From an uncultured Lachnospiraceae bacterium (GTDB lineage Bacteria > Bacillota > Clostridia > Lachnospirales > Lachnospiraceae): 64,000 nucleotides of DNA. The notes beneath the pieces were generated by a model. The model did no database searches, was not told the DNA's origin, and saw only the letters and a program-made list of their open reading frames with translations. This document shows, piece after piece, positions 48,982-59,700 of this stretch. Position numbers and translations under genes: made by a program. The number at the start of each line of letters is the position of its first letter. Positions within the stretch are counted from its first letter, which is position 1. The stretch is taken from NCBI GenBank assembly GCA_934376945.1, contig CAKRPI010000002.1, positions 1-64,000 on the forward strand, given 5' to 3'.

Positions 48982-50679
48982 TTGGATAAAAAGGGGGTGA
49001 AAAAGCTGGGGGAAGCGGGAGGACATGGTCGTTTTTCGGAAAGCTATCTGATTTTGAAAAGGCTCGGAGGTGGAGGAGATGGAACGGTGTACCTTGTGAA
49101 GCACCTTGTGACGGAGCAGCTGCGTGCTGCCAAGCAGATACGAATGGAAAAAGGAAGGGATGAGTATCATGAGCTGCAGATGATGAAGCGCCTTCACCAT
49201 CCTTCACTTCCGGAGGTAATAGATGTGCTGGAAGAAGGCGGAAGTATATGGCTGATTTTGGAATATGTAAAGGGAGAAGTAATTCAGAGCTATGCAGGGA
49301 AAAATCTTACGCCGGATACTTTTTTCTCGGTCGCGGAGCAGCTGGCGGAGGTGGTTGGTTATCTTCATAGCCGCGCCTATCCGATTTTGCATCTCGATAT
49401 TAAGCCATCTAATATTCTGATCCGAAAAAATGGTCGGATCGTTTTGATTGATTTTGGCGCTGCAGTTCATGCCGGGCAGACAAGAACGTCTGAGGAATGC
49501 AGAGGGACACCGGGATTTGCTGCACCGGAGCAGTATCAGAGTAATGTCAGATTGGATGGAAAGACGGATATATATGGGATTGGAGCGGTACTTTTTTATC
49601 TGCTAAGCGGAAACTGCTGTCCAATTTCGGAAGATAAGATGGACAAAAAATATTTTAGGACGAGATCAGGAAAGCATGGACGAAAACCATTCTGGAGAAA
49701 AGAAGCGGATCGTGTAGTAGCGATCTGTCTTTCTGAAAATCCGAAAAACCGATATCCGGATGGACAGGCGCTTGCAGGGGCTTTACGAAATGCAAAAAAA
49801 CGATGGAAAAGGAGGCAAAAACTGCTTCCGTTTGTTGGAGCATCCAGTTTGCTTTTGATTCTGACTTGTTTCGGGACGCTGATGTGGCTGCGGGAGGAGC
49901 AGAAAAATACAGCAGAACGCCAGCTTACGGCAGAAACATTGATGGAGGCGGCCAAAGGACTTGGCTGGGAAGGAGCATATGAAAAATATAAGGAAGTCCT
50001 GCGGTTGAAATCAGATGGGATACCGGTACTGCTGCAGGCATTGGATCAGATTCTGGATGATTTTCGTTTTACTGTGGAAGAAGAGAGGGGGCTTCAGGAA
50101 CTTTTACTGACAATACCGCAGCTGGAGGAGCAGACGATTCTGGAAAAAATAGAAGAAGACCCGGAAAAGGCAGGCATTTTTTCGTATCGGCTTGGGCTGG
50201 CGTACTGGTATTTTTATGATGGAAGCGGAGGCCGAAGCGCAGGGGCAGCGTGGTTTCAGAAGGCGGTTGATTTTGGCAGAAAAAGTGAGAGAAAGACTGA
50301 TTGGCTGCCGAGTGCACGTATTTATATGGAATTGTCCGGCTATTATGACTGTCTTGGAAAACGGGAAGAAAAAGAAGGAACAGAGCGCGTTTATGTATCG
50401 CTGTGGCGTAAATTAATACAGCTTTGGAATTCACCGGGATTTGTGGCTGAGGCGGTGCAGCTGCGGGCAGAGGCAGCGGAAGAATTGTTGATTTGTGTAG
50501 TGATGGGAGCAGCAGAACTGTATATGGATGACTGTGAGGTTGATCGGATACTTGATGATTTGGAAAATTTCCTGAATGAAGAGGTGCAGGATCAGGATAA
50601 GAAAGAACAGCTTGAGGAACAGTTAAAAGTGGCCCGGATATCATGGAGGCGTGTTACTGGAAAAATGCAGGAAACATAA
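48982..50679 (+). CDS. Transmembrane serine/threonine protein kinase
   Basis: A ~565-residue kinase. The catalytic domain (residues ~20-270) shows the glycine loop LGGGGDGTVYLV, the lysine in AAKQIRME, the HLDIKPSNIL catalytic loop (HxD variant of HRD), IDFGAA (DFG) and GFAAPEQY (APE). A membrane helix at ~287-308 leads to an outer ~250-residue helical, TPR-like domain instead of PASTA repeats. The start is unclear: TTG 48982 has no ribosome site, GTG 48997 abuts its G-run, and CTG 49006 stands five bases after GGGGGTGA, the same layout as the sigma factor gene. It may phosphorylate neighbouring envelope proteins. Confidence 0.87.
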   Translation: MDKKGVKKLGEAGGHGRFSESYLILKRLGGGGDGTVYLVKHLVTEQLRAAKQIRMEKGRDEYHELQMMKRLHHPSLPEVIDVLEEGGSIWLILEYVKGEVIQSYAGKNLTPDTFFSVAEQLAEVVGYLHSRAYPILHLDIKPSNILIRKNGRIVLIDFGAAVHAGQTRTSEECRGTPGFAAPEQYQSNVRLDGKTDIYGIGAVLFYLLSGNCCPISEDKMDKKYFRTRSGKHGRKPFWRKEADRVVAICLSENPKNRYPDGQALAGALRNAKKRWKRRQKLLPFVGASSLLLILTCFGTLMWLREEQKNTAERQLTAETLMEAAKGLGWEGAYEKYKEVLRLKSDGIPVLLQALDQILDDFRFTVEEERGLQELLLTIPQLEEQTILEKIEEDPEKAGIFSYRLGLAYWYFYDGSGGRSAGAAWFQKAVDFGRKSERKTDWLPSARIYMELSGYYDCLGKREEKEGTERVYVSLWRKLIQLWNSPGFVAEAVQLRAEAAEELLICVVMGAAELYMDDCEVDRILDDLENFLNEEVQDQDKKEQLEEQLKVARISWRRVTGKMQET

Positions 50680-50729
50680 AATAATAGTCACTGTTCAGAG
50701 AAAAGACGGGGAGAGAAAAGTGAAAAAAT

Positions 50730-53700
50730 ATGAAGAAAGAACAAAAAAAGTGTGTCCAAAAGGAAGAAAAAAGAAAAACGGCTCGGGCAGAACAGTTTGG
50801 AAAGACGTGTATTGCAGTTTCGCTTGGACTTGGGGCAATGCTGTTCTGTGCATGGACGTATTCGGAAGGAGAAGCGGAATATATAAAAGAAAGTGGCTAT
50901 ATGGCGTTTGAAAAAGCAGAAGGCTGTGAAGCGTTTGCCGGTACAATTGTTTCCTCAAAAGCAGGTAAAGAAGTAGAGGCGGATGTGGAAACAGAATCAG
51001 AAAGTGAGACAGAGAGTGAAACGGAAAATAATATAGAAAGAGATACCGAAAGAGAGGCCGTGGGAGAGCAGGGAACAGAATTTGAAAGTGAAGAGAAGAC
51101 GGAACCAGTGACGGAGGAAACAACGGGGAAAGAATCAGAGACAGAGGCAGAGAAAATGACAGAGGAGGAAACAGAGAAAATAACAGAGGAAGGGACGGAG
51201 GAGACAACAGAGACGATAACAGAGAAAATGACAGAGGAAGGGACGGAGAAGACAACAGAGGCGATAACAGAGGTTGTAGCAGAAACAGAGTGCGAAACAG
51301 AAAGTGGTACGGAAAGTGAAACAGAAAGTGATACTAAAGAAACGCCTGGAACAGAACAGGAAACAAGCTATGAGAGTGAGTGGATGACGGAGCTGATAAC
51401 AGAAGAGATGACGGAACCGGCGGAGGAGACAACAGAGAAAGCAACAGAGGAAGAAACGGAAACAGAGGAGAGGACGGAGAAAGAGACAGAAACAGAGGAG
51501 AGGACGGAGAAAGAGACAGAAACGGAGGAGACAACAGGGAAAGAAACGGAAACAGAGGAGACAACAGAGAAAGCAACGGAAACAGAGGAGACAACAGAGA
51601 AAGCAACGGAGGAAGAAACGGAAACAGAGGATAGGACCGAGAAAGAGACAGAAACGGAGGAGTCAACAGAGAAAGCAACAGAAAAAGTAACAGAAAAAGT
51701 AACAGAGAAAGCAACGGAATCAGTAACCGAGACCGTAACAGAAACAGAAAGCGAAAAAGAGGCTGAGGGAATAGAAGAAACAAATAAAGAACCGGAAACG
51801 AAGCAAGAGCCGGAAACGGATAAAGAGCCAGAGACGAAGCCGGAATCAGAAAAGGATTCTATGACAGAGGCAGAGGAAGAATCAGAAACACAGCATAGTT
51901 CGGAAGAAACGCTGCCTGAGCCGGTTCCGGTATATCGAGGAGAACAGTATGAAATACATGGAGATGAGAATGCGTGGTATCGGGATGAGGAAGGACGGCT
52001 GTGGGTACGGAAGGGAAGCAGCATTTATGTAGAGCCGACAAAGCAGAAAGGCTATACGCACGGTGGAAGTGTTTCTGATATTCAAAAGGATGGCATGTTT
52101 ACCTTTCAGCTGAAAAAGACAGATGAACAGGGAAAGGTAACCGGTTTGTCAACACTTCAGCAGGAGGCATATTTTGTGGATGGAGAAGTACCTGAGGCGC
52201 GGATTGAATCATCTGGAAATACAGAAAATGGAGTTGCTTATTCAGCACAGTCGGCGACTGTGACTGTAACCGTTCCGCCGGATGGAAAGAGTGGGCTGAA
52301 ACGGATCTCTTATCGGATCGGCAGTGAAAATGATGGAGGCGATGATGGCTCTTTGCAGGAGGGAAGCTGGACAGACTGGACGGACTGCAGCAGCAATGAA
52401 CAGATATCTATTTCGAGAGAGGGCAGATATCGTGTTTATGTGCGCACGGAGGATCGTGTTGGAAATCTGGCATTTTCTTCGAGTATGCCAATCTGTGTGG
52501 ATTGTACGCCGCCGAAAATTGAAATTGAAGGGGTACAGAATCAGACAGCAAATTCAGGCAATGTGCCGATTCGGGTAAAATGCAGTGATTCGTTTTATCG
52601 TCCCGGCTCGTTTACGGTAAAAATTACAGGAGCGAATAATGGAAAAATGCCGAAAATAAGGTCTTTGGAGGAGCAAAAAGATTTTGCATCGGCGGTATTT
52701 TTTGATTTTCCAAAGGACAAAGCGTACGATGACGCTTATCGGCTGGAAGTGAAGGCAGAGGATCTGGCCGGAAACATTACGCAGAGGATGCTGGATTTTT
52801 CAGTTAATCGCTTTGGTTCAGTTTATGATCTGGCTGATAAAACAAAAGAAGCTTTGCAACTCTATTATCTGACAAAGGCAGAGGATATTGTGTTTCTTGA
52901 GATGAATATTGATTATGTGGGTGAATCGGAAATTTTCTGCAGAGAGAACGGTGAACTGAAAAAATTAAACAGGGAAAGTGATTACACGGTTGAATTGCAG
53001 GGGAGCAGTGATTCATGGAAACAATACCGCTATACGATTCCGGCAGGCTTTTTTGAAAGGGAAGGCGTATACGAACTTCTTCTGGCGTCAAGGGATCGCG
53101 CACAGAATGAAAGTGATACCGGACTGCAGGGAAAACAGGTAACGTTTGCACTCGACTGGACTGCACCGGAGTGTCTGATTACCGGAGCAGAACCACTTGG
53201 TGTTTACGAAGCGCAGTATCATACGGTCTGTGTCCAGCCAAAAGATAATCTTGGTATTCAGGTGGCGCGGATTTACCACGACAGTGAACTGGTACAGACT
53301 GTGAAAGAAGAGGGGAAAGCAGTAAAGCTGAGGCTGGATGCCGGTCAGGAGTGGCAGACAGTGCAGGTATACGTGTGCGATCTGGCCGGAAATGAATTCT
53401 GGAGTCCGGAAATACCGATCTTTGTCAGCAATGGTACGAAAGAGGTCGCGCCATATGAAAAGAAAAGAAAGAGCGCACAGGAAAAGACAGAGGAGTTGAT
53501 AAAAAAGACAGCAGGGTATGGAACTTCAAAAGCTGGAAGAAACGTAGTTTTTGAAGAGGAAGGGAAGGAGAAAGAAACGGAAAAGGGACAGGAAGAGGGA
53601 AAACAGAAAAGTGGTGAATCGGAAAAAACAGGAAGCCGGGCAGAAAAGAATTCGCTTTTTGGAAGGTCGGAGCGAATCCGCCGTGGAAGACTGCTGCTGC

Positions 53701-53771
53701 TCTTTGGAACGGTACTTTTTTTCATTACGTTTCTTGTCTGTATGCTGCCTCCTGGAAAGCGCAAAAGGTAG
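50730..53771 (+). CDS. Large Glu/Thr-rich surface protein with Ig-like domains
   Basis: A 1013-residue bitopic protein. Basic N-terminus, membrane helix at residues ~26-44, then an extended region from about residue 75 to 390 made almost only of E, T, K and A in imperfect repeats (ETEETTEKATE and variants), encoded by purine-rich DNA. After that comes a folded part with at least three Ig/fibronectin-like beta units (TPPKIEIEGVQNQT; DWTAPECLITGAEPLG), then a charged region and a C-terminal membrane helix (LLLLFGTVLFFITFLVCML). The two helices could hold both ends in the membrane. The stalk is suited to span the wall. Ribosome site GGGGAG is 15 bases from the ATG. Confidence 0.75.
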   Translation: MKKEQKKCVQKEEKRKTARAEQFGKTCIAVSLGLGAMLFCAWTYSEGEAEYIKESGYMAFEKAEGCEAFAGTIVSSKAGKEVEADVETESESETESETENNIERDTEREAVGEQGTEFESEEKTEPVTEETTGKESETEAEKMTEEETEKITEEGTEETTETITEKMTEEGTEKTTEAITEVVAETECETESGTESETESDTKETPGTEQETSYESEWMTELITEEMTEPAEETTEKATEEETETEERTEKETETEERTEKETETEETTGKETETEETTEKATETEETTEKATEEETETEDRTEKETETEESTEKATEKVTEKVTEKATESVTETVTETESEKEAEGIEETNKEPETKQEPETDKEPETKPESEKDSMTEAEEESETQHSSEETLPEPVPVYRGEQYEIHGDENAWYRDEEGRLWVRKGSSIYVEPTKQKGYTHGGSVSDIQKDGMFTFQLKKTDEQGKVTGLSTLQQEAYFVDGEVPEARIESSGNTENGVAYSAQSATVTVTVPPDGKSGLKRISYRIGSENDGGDDGSLQEGSWTDWTDCSSNEQISISREGRYRVYVRTEDRVGNLAFSSSMPICVDCTPPKIEIEGVQNQTANSGNVPIRVKCSDSFYRPGSFTVKITGANNGKMPKIRSLEEQKDFASAVFFDFPKDKAYDDAYRLEVKAEDLAGNITQRMLDFSVNRFGSVYDLADKTKEALQLYYLTKAEDIVFLEMNIDYVGESEIFCRENGELKKLNRESDYTVELQGSSDSWKQYRYTIPAGFFEREGVYELLLASRDRAQNESDTGLQGKQVTFALDWTAPECLITGAEPLGVYEAQYHTVCVQPKDNLGIQVARIYHDSELVQTVKEEGKAVKLRLDAGQEWQTVQVYVCDLAGNEFWSPEIPIFVSNGTKEVAPYEKKRKSAQEKTEELIKKTAGYGTSKAGRNVVFEEEGKEKETEKGQEEGKQKSGESEKTGSRAEKNSLFGRSERIRRGRLLLLFGTVLFFITFLVCMLPPGKRKR

Positions 53772-53834
53772 TTCTCGTGGACTTTTTTTTGCAACTATGA
53801 TAATATGCCCCTTAAAGGGGTGAATGAAGAAAGA

Positions 53835-54698
53835 ATGGGTAAGAAAAGAAATATGCTGAAGAGAAACAGCGGGTTTATTATTGGCTGTGTGATTGCCGCA
53901 GGTGCCTCTTTTTTTACGGCTGATTTGCTTACTTCTGATTGTCAGGTGCTTCAGGTACGGCAGACGGAGACTGCCGCAGAATCCGAAAATGCAAAGGAGA
54001 CTGTTCCTGAAGAGCGTGGTGTGAGCCGTACGTATGAGACAGATGCATTTACAGTCCTTGCTTCCGGAATGGTTGTTAAGGGAGCAGAGTCAGAAATTTC
54101 AGAAGACGGGAAGAAAATCCAAAAGCCGTGGAAAGACGGAGATGCGCTCACGCCGGAAACGGATGAAAATGGAAATGTACTTACGCCGGAGTCCGATGAA
54201 ACCGAAAGTGTGCCTGCACCGGAAACGGACGAAAACGGAAATCTGCTCACGCCGGAACCGGACGAAAATAGTGAACCGGATTATGATGGCCTGGATGAGA
54301 ACTATTATGACCAGCCGGTGGAAATTACAGATCCAGGTGGTGGAGAATATTATTACAACGGTGGCGGAACGGATGATGGCGGAGGAAATGGTGATAATGA
54401 GCCAGGTACTCCGGATGATGTGATTATTTCCGGCATCAGCAGCAGGTATATTGCGGAAAGTGAATTGTATGATTATGATGCGGGACAGCTGCGTCTGATT
54501 CGAAATGAGATTTTTGCATTGCACGGACGAATTTTCAAGTCCCAGGACCTGAAGGATTATTTCAGCCGGAAATCATGGTACGTACCAAAGTATGATCCGG
54601 ATGAGTTTGATGTCCACATGTTTGAATATCTGAATGATTATGAAGAGGCAAATCTGCAGGTGATTCTGAATTATGAAGCAGCGCTTGCCGGAAATTAG
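53835..54698 (+). CDS. YARHG domain-containing membrane-anchored protein
   Basis: A protein of ~287 residues (from ATG 53835; an ATG at 53805 would add ten). A membrane helix follows a basic start (residues ~13-32). The middle is a low-complexity linker with near-repeats of TPETDENGNVL, then Gly/Asp-rich sequence. The C-terminal ~85 residues hold the YARHG domain: LRLIRNEIFALHGRIFKSQDLKDYF, followed by SWYVPKYDPDEFD. YARHG domains are extracellular and thought to bind the cell wall or its fragments. Position after the kinase and surface protein fits an envelope-sensing role. Confidence 0.75.
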   Translation: MGKKRNMLKRNSGFIIGCVIAAGASFFTADLLTSDCQVLQVRQTETAAESENAKETVPEERGVSRTYETDAFTVLASGMVVKGAESEISEDGKKIQKPWKDGDALTPETDENGNVLTPESDETESVPAPETDENGNLLTPEPDENSEPDYDGLDENYYDQPVEITDPGGGEYYYNGGGTDDGGGNGDNEPGTPDDVIISGISSRYIAESELYDYDAGQLRLIRNEIFALHGRIFKSQDLKDYFSRKSWYVPKYDPDEFDVHMFEYLNDYEEANLQVILNYEAALAGN

Positions 54699-54709
54699 GG
54701 GGAACAAAC

Positions 54710-55852
54710 ATGAAGGTATGGAAACGAATTCTGATTAAAACAGTGATCCTGACTGCAGTGATTGCGGCAGGAGGCGGCGCGGCGGCTTCTTATCAGGCAT
54801 ATCGTCAGAGCAGCGCACAGTATGCAATTGATCATTATCTGACACTTCTGATCGATAACAGTCAGGCAAAGGCATATGCGTGTCTGGATCAGTCGGAAAC
54901 AGAAACGATGACAGTGGATACGTATGAAAAGGCAATTGATGCTCAAAAATACAGCCTGTATTCATTTTATGATGTAACACAGGAAGAAAAAAGACGGGAT
55001 AGTGACGGAAACGAATACGTTGATTATCATGCAAAATTTAAGGATGCGACCGGAGAAGTGAAGCTGGAAGAGGATTTTACTGTGAAAAAACAGGCGAAGC
55101 AAGTATATGGCATTTTTGATCACTGGAAAGTACTTTCGGATCACTGTCTGGTAAAAGATTTTGTATTGACGGTGCCGGTTGGTTCGGAGGTTTATATTGA
55201 AGGAAAACAGGCAGATACAAACTGGATCAGCAGGGAAAACGTAAAGTCATCGTGTGATAGATACTGTATACCGACACTGATTTCGGGAAACACGGAGCTT
55301 GTGATTCGCCACCCGATACTGCAGTCAATAAACGGAATGCTTGATACAGATGCCGGAAGTTCTGATTATACAGATAAAATGACATTGAAGGATTCTGCTC
55401 AGTCAGCATGCAAGGAGCTTGGAATAAAATTTCTGAAGATCGTTTATACATCTGCAGTAAAAGGGCAAACAGAGGATTCAGAAAAAATTCTGGAAGATGT
55501 ATCAAAAGAAGCGCAGCAGCTGATTGAAAAGCAGAAAGCAAAATTTCATCCGGAAGATGGCATGCTTCAGAGTGTCGGGGTTTCAAAATTTGCCACGCAG
55601 TTTAGCGAACTGATATTTACGGATGAAGCGGATGGTGCAATTATGACAGATATGACGTTATCCTGGCATTATGTGATAGAAAAGGATATGGCAGCAGATA
55701 CAGAGAAGCCCGGAGAGGATGAAAATTCATCGGGGGAACCAGAGGCGATAAAGACGGCAGGAGATACGACGGCAAAACTGACGTTGGCTTATTATGATGG
55801 AAACTGGCATATTACAGACATAAAGATGGATACGATCCCGGAGGAGAAATAA
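54710..55852 (+). CDS. Exported NTF2-like protein (TcaA-like)
   Basis: A 380-residue protein with an N-terminal membrane helix (residues ~8-27) and a long outer part. The region after the helix (YAIDHYLTLLIDNSQAKAYACLDQ...YSFYDVTQEEK) looks like the NTF2-like N-terminal domain of MecA/TcaA-type proteins; a central domain with VPVGSEVYIEGKQ and a second NTF2-like unit ending AYYDGNWHITDIKMD follow. No enzyme motif is visible. It starts 11 bases after the YARHG gene and shares TAATG with the next gene, so it is part of the same operon. Confidence 0.55.
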   Translation: MKVWKRILIKTVILTAVIAAGGGAAASYQAYRQSSAQYAIDHYLTLLIDNSQAKAYACLDQSETETMTVDTYEKAIDAQKYSLYSFYDVTQEEKRRDSDGNEYVDYHAKFKDATGEVKLEEDFTVKKQAKQVYGIFDHWKVLSDHCLVKDFVLTVPVGSEVYIEGKQADTNWISRENVKSSCDRYCIPTLISGNTELVIRHPILQSINGMLDTDAGSSDYTDKMTLKDSAQSACKELGIKFLKIVYTSAVKGQTEDSEKILEDVSKEAQQLIEKQKAKFHPEDGMLQSVGVSKFATQFSELIFTDEADGAIMTDMTLSWHYVIEKDMAADTEKPGEDENSSGEPEAIKTAGDTTAKLTLAYYDGNWHITDIKMDTIPEEK

Positions 55853-56532
55853 TGGCAGCTTTTCTTTTTTCTGTTCTATGGCCGGTGCTTTTGCATATGA
55901 TCCTGTCAGATGCGTCGGTTATTCTGCTGACGGCAGCAACGGGAAGCACACCGGATGCAGCACTTTGCACTTCGCTTGCAGCATTTCTTGTAATTCCTCC
56001 TGCGATGTGGATGTACCGAAAGGATCGGGGGATCTTCTGGAAAAGCAGTGGAGACTTTTTTTCGGCCAAAGACAGAGGTACGAAGCATGAAATACAGCAG
56101 GGAAGATCCAAAATAGCCGGACTGGTTTGCTTTGCGGCAGGCGGTGTATTGAACGTGATCTGGAGTCAGGTGCTTTTCTGGCTGCGGATACAGGAGCATT
56201 TTTCGAATCAGACGCAGGAGAATCTGCTTGCCGCACAGCTGATCGTGCAGGTCATCGGGCTTGGCATTCTGGTACCGGTGGCAGAGGAATTAATTTTCCG
56301 CGGACTTTTGTACGGCAGGCTTCGGCAGGCAGTTCCGGTATGGGCAAGCGTGTTCCTGGCCTCTGCAATTTTTGCATTGTATCACGGAAATGTGATACAG
56401 ATTTTATTTGCATTTCCAATGGCTGTCATTCTGACGTTGCTGTATGAAAAGGGGAAGTGGCTGGGTTATCCTATTTTGTTTCATATGGGTGCGAATCTTA
56501 CAACAATTGTACTGGAGTTGTTGCTTAGATAG
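55852..56532 (+). CDS. CPBP family intramembrane metalloprotease
   Basis: A 226-residue polytopic membrane protein with the CPBP/Abi motif EELIFRGLLYGRL (motif 1, E-E-x3-R) near residue 145, the middle motif with LYHGNVIQ containing the ligand histidine, and a last hydrophobic segment with FHMGANL. Such Rce1-like enzymes cut peptides in the membrane. As the final gene in the envelope block it might process the anti-sigma factor or a secreted peptide; that is speculation from position. Its ATG overlaps the previous stop by one base. Confidence 0.85.
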   Translation: MAAFLFSVLWPVLLHMILSDASVILLTAATGSTPDAALCTSLAAFLVIPPAMWMYRKDRGIFWKSSGDFFSAKDRGTKHEIQQGRSKIAGLVCFAAGGVLNVIWSQVLFWLRIQEHFSNQTQENLLAAQLIVQVIGLGILVPVAEELIFRGLLYGRLRQAVPVWASVFLASAIFALYHGNVIQILFAFPMAVILTLLYEKGKWLGYPILFHMGANLTTIVLELLLR

Positions 56533-56668
56533 CTTCCGGCTGTTTCAGCTAATTGTAAAGATATGTCTGAAAAAGATAAAAAAGAAAAAAATACAAAAGA
56601 AAAATCAGAAAATAACAAAGAAAAAAATAAAAAGACAAATTATCTGACAATAAGCGAAAAAGTTTTTA

Positions 56669-56697
56669 TTTACAAACAGGCGCAATGGGTGTATAGT
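56669..56697 (+). promoter_or_regulatory. Promoter of gltBD
   Basis: TTTACA (56669-56674) and TATAGT (56692-56697), each one mismatch from consensus, spacer 17. The gltB ATG lies 47 bases after the -10 box. The preceding stretch from 56533 is extremely A-rich and shows no hairpin. Confidence 0.75.
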
Positions 56698-56743
56698 GTT
56701 AGAAATTTCAAAACACATACAGACACATACAGGAGGAAGCACG

Positions 56744-59700
56744 ATGGATACGAGAAGAGATTCGCGTACTGTCTGTACAGCGCCTGGATTGTACCGGCCG
56801 GAGTTTGAACATGATAACTGCGGAATCGGAGCAGTCGTAAATATCAAAGGCGTAAAGACACATCAGACAGTGGAAAACGCATTGAGTATAGTTGAAAATT
56901 TGGAACATAGAGCTGGCAAAGATGCCGAGGGAAAAACAGGTGATGGAGTTGGAATCATGCTGCAGATTTCGCATAGATTCTTCCAAAAAACCTGTTTGGA
57001 TCTCGGCATCTTTTTAGGTGAAGAAAGAGATTACGGAATTGGTATGTTTTTCTTCCCGCAGGATGTACTGAAACGAAATCAGGCTAAAAAAATGTTTGAA
57101 AGTATTGTCCGGAAGGAAGGAATGAATTTTCTTGGATGGCGTCAGGTTCCGACTGTTCCTGGCGTACTCGGCCATAAGGCACTTGAGAAGATGCCGTGTA
57201 TTGAGCAGGCGTTTGTGGAACGCCCGAAGAATGTGGAAAAGGGGCTGGCGTTTGACCGTTGTCTTTACATTATACGGCGGACTTTTGAACAGTCAAATGA
57301 TACAACGTACGTGGTTTCCTGCTCAAGCCGTACGATCATTTACAAAGGAATGTTCCTGGTAGGACAGCTTCGTACATTTTTTACGGATCTTCAGGATCAG
57401 GACTATGAATCTGCTATTGCAATCGTGCATTCCAGATTCAGTACGAATACAAATCCGAGCTGGGAGCGTGCGCATCCGTATCGCTACATCGTACACAATG
57501 GCGAGATTAATACGATTCGTGGCAATGCGGATAAAATGACAGCACGGGAAGAGAGCATGGCTTCTGAATATATGGAAGAAGATATGCACAAGGTGCTTCC
57601 GGTGATCAATGCCAAGGGCTCTGATTCGGCTATGCTGGATAATACTGTGGAATTTCTTGCAATGAACGGAATGGATCTTCCTCTTGCGGTTATGATCATG
57701 ATTCCGGAACCATGGGCAAACAACAAGACAATGAGTCAGAAGAAGCATGATTTTTACCAGTATTATGCGACAATGATGGAGCCGTGGGACGGACCTGCAT
57801 CGATTCTGTTTTCGGATGGAGACATCATGGGAGCGGTGCTTGATCGTAATGGTCTGAGGCCGTCAAGATATTACATCACAGATGACGGATATGTAATTCT
57901 CTCTTCAGAGGTTGGTGTACTGGATATTGATCCTGCAAAGATTGTGCTCAAAGAGCGTCTTCATCCTGGTAAAATGCTTTTGGTCGATACCGTGGAAGGT
58001 CGTGTGATTGACGATGAGGAGCTGAAAAATCGTTATGCAGATCGTCAGCCGTATGGTGAGTGGCTTGATCAGTATCTGGTAAATTTAAAGGATCTGAAAA
58101 TTCCGAATAAACGCGTAGAGACGTATTCAGATGAAATGCGTATGCGTCTGATGAAGGCATTCGGCTATAGTTATGAGGATTATCGTACTTCAATTCTGAA
58201 TATGGCAGCAAACGGAGGAGAGGGCACAAGCGCCATGGGTGTGGATATTCCGCTGGCAGTGCTTTCCAAGCGTCATCAGCCGTTGTTCAATTATTTTAAA
58301 CAGCTCTTCGCGCAGGTGACAAATCCGCCGATCGATGCGATTCGTGAAGAGATTGTTACTTCAAAGACGATTTATGCAGGTGTGGAGGGAAATCTTCTGG
58401 AAGAAAAACCGGAAAACTGTCAGGTGCTTAAAATTGAAAATCCGATCCTGACGAACACCGACATGCTGAAGATTAAAAATATGAAGGTAAAGGGATTTAA
58501 AGTAGCAGAAATCCCGATTACGTTTTATAAAAATACGGGACTGGAAAAGGCGATCGATCATCTGTATCTGGAGGTAGACCGTGCAAGCCGTGATGGTGCG
58601 AACATTCTGATCCTGACCGACCGCGGAGTGGATGAAATCCGCATGCCGATCCCTTCATTGCTGGCAGTTTCGGCGGTTCATCAGTATCTGGTCCGCACAA
58701 AAAGAAGAACCTCCCTTGCATTGATTCTGGAGTCGGGAGAGCCAAGAGAAGTACATCATTTCGCAACGCTGCTTGGATATGGTGCGAGTGCAGTCAATCC
58801 ATATCTGGCACTGGATACGATCCATCAGCTGATTGATACCGGTATGCTGGAAAAGGATTATTATGCTGCTGTAACCGATTATAATAAAGCAATTATTGAC
58901 GGAATTGTTAAAATTGCATCTAAAATGGGAATTTCAACGATCCAGTCTTATCAGGGCTCTCAGATCTTTGAGGCGATCGGCATCAGCAGAGAAGTTATTG
59001 ATAAATACTTTACAAATACGGTGAGCCGTGTCGGAGGAATTTCTTTAAAGGATATTGAAAATGATGTGGATACGCGTCATACAAAGGCGTTTGATCCGCT
59101 TGGACTCAAGGAAGATCTGACACTTGACAGCGAAGGCTGGCATAAATCAAGAAGTGCAGGTGAGCATCACCGTTATAATCCGCAGACCATTCATTTGCTG
59201 CAGCAGTCGACCTGGACTGGAAATTATGAGATGTTTAAGCAGTATACAGAAATGGTCAATCAGGAAGAGACCGGATATATCCGCAGTATTATGGACTTTA
59301 ATTATCCGGAGCACGGTGTACCGCTTGATGAAGTGGAGAGTGTTGATTCGATTGTGCGGCGATTTAAAACAGGAGCAATGTCTTATGGCTCTATTTCGCA
59401 GGAGGCACATGAGACACTTGCAATTGCGATGAATATGCTGCATGGAAAGTCAAATACCGGTGAAGGCGGTGAAAGCCTTGACCGTCTGGTGATCGGACCG
59501 GATGGGAAGAATCGCTGCTCCGCAATCAAGCAGGTCGCTTCCGGACGTTTCGGAGTAACATCGCGGTATCTGGTAAGTGCAAAAGAAATCCAGATTAAGA
59601 TGGCACAGGGTGCAAAACCGGGTGAGGGAGGACATCTTCCGGGCAAAAAGGTATATCCTTGGATTGCAAAGACCAGACTTTCAACACCGGGTGTGAGCCT

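Noticed and set aside
50651-50911. An 86-codon ORF overlapping the start of the surface protein
   Set aside because: Its GTG has a plausible ribosome site, but the frame is short and the main frame has a clear membrane anchor and long coding body.
51334-52024. Leucine- or serine-rich frames antisense to the surface protein stalk
   Set aside because: They arise from the GA-rich repeat read backwards and have no other support.
56563-56808. An 81-codon lysine-rich ORF before gltB
   Set aside because: It is translated from A-rich leader DNA, has no ribosome site, and overlaps the promoter and start of gltB.
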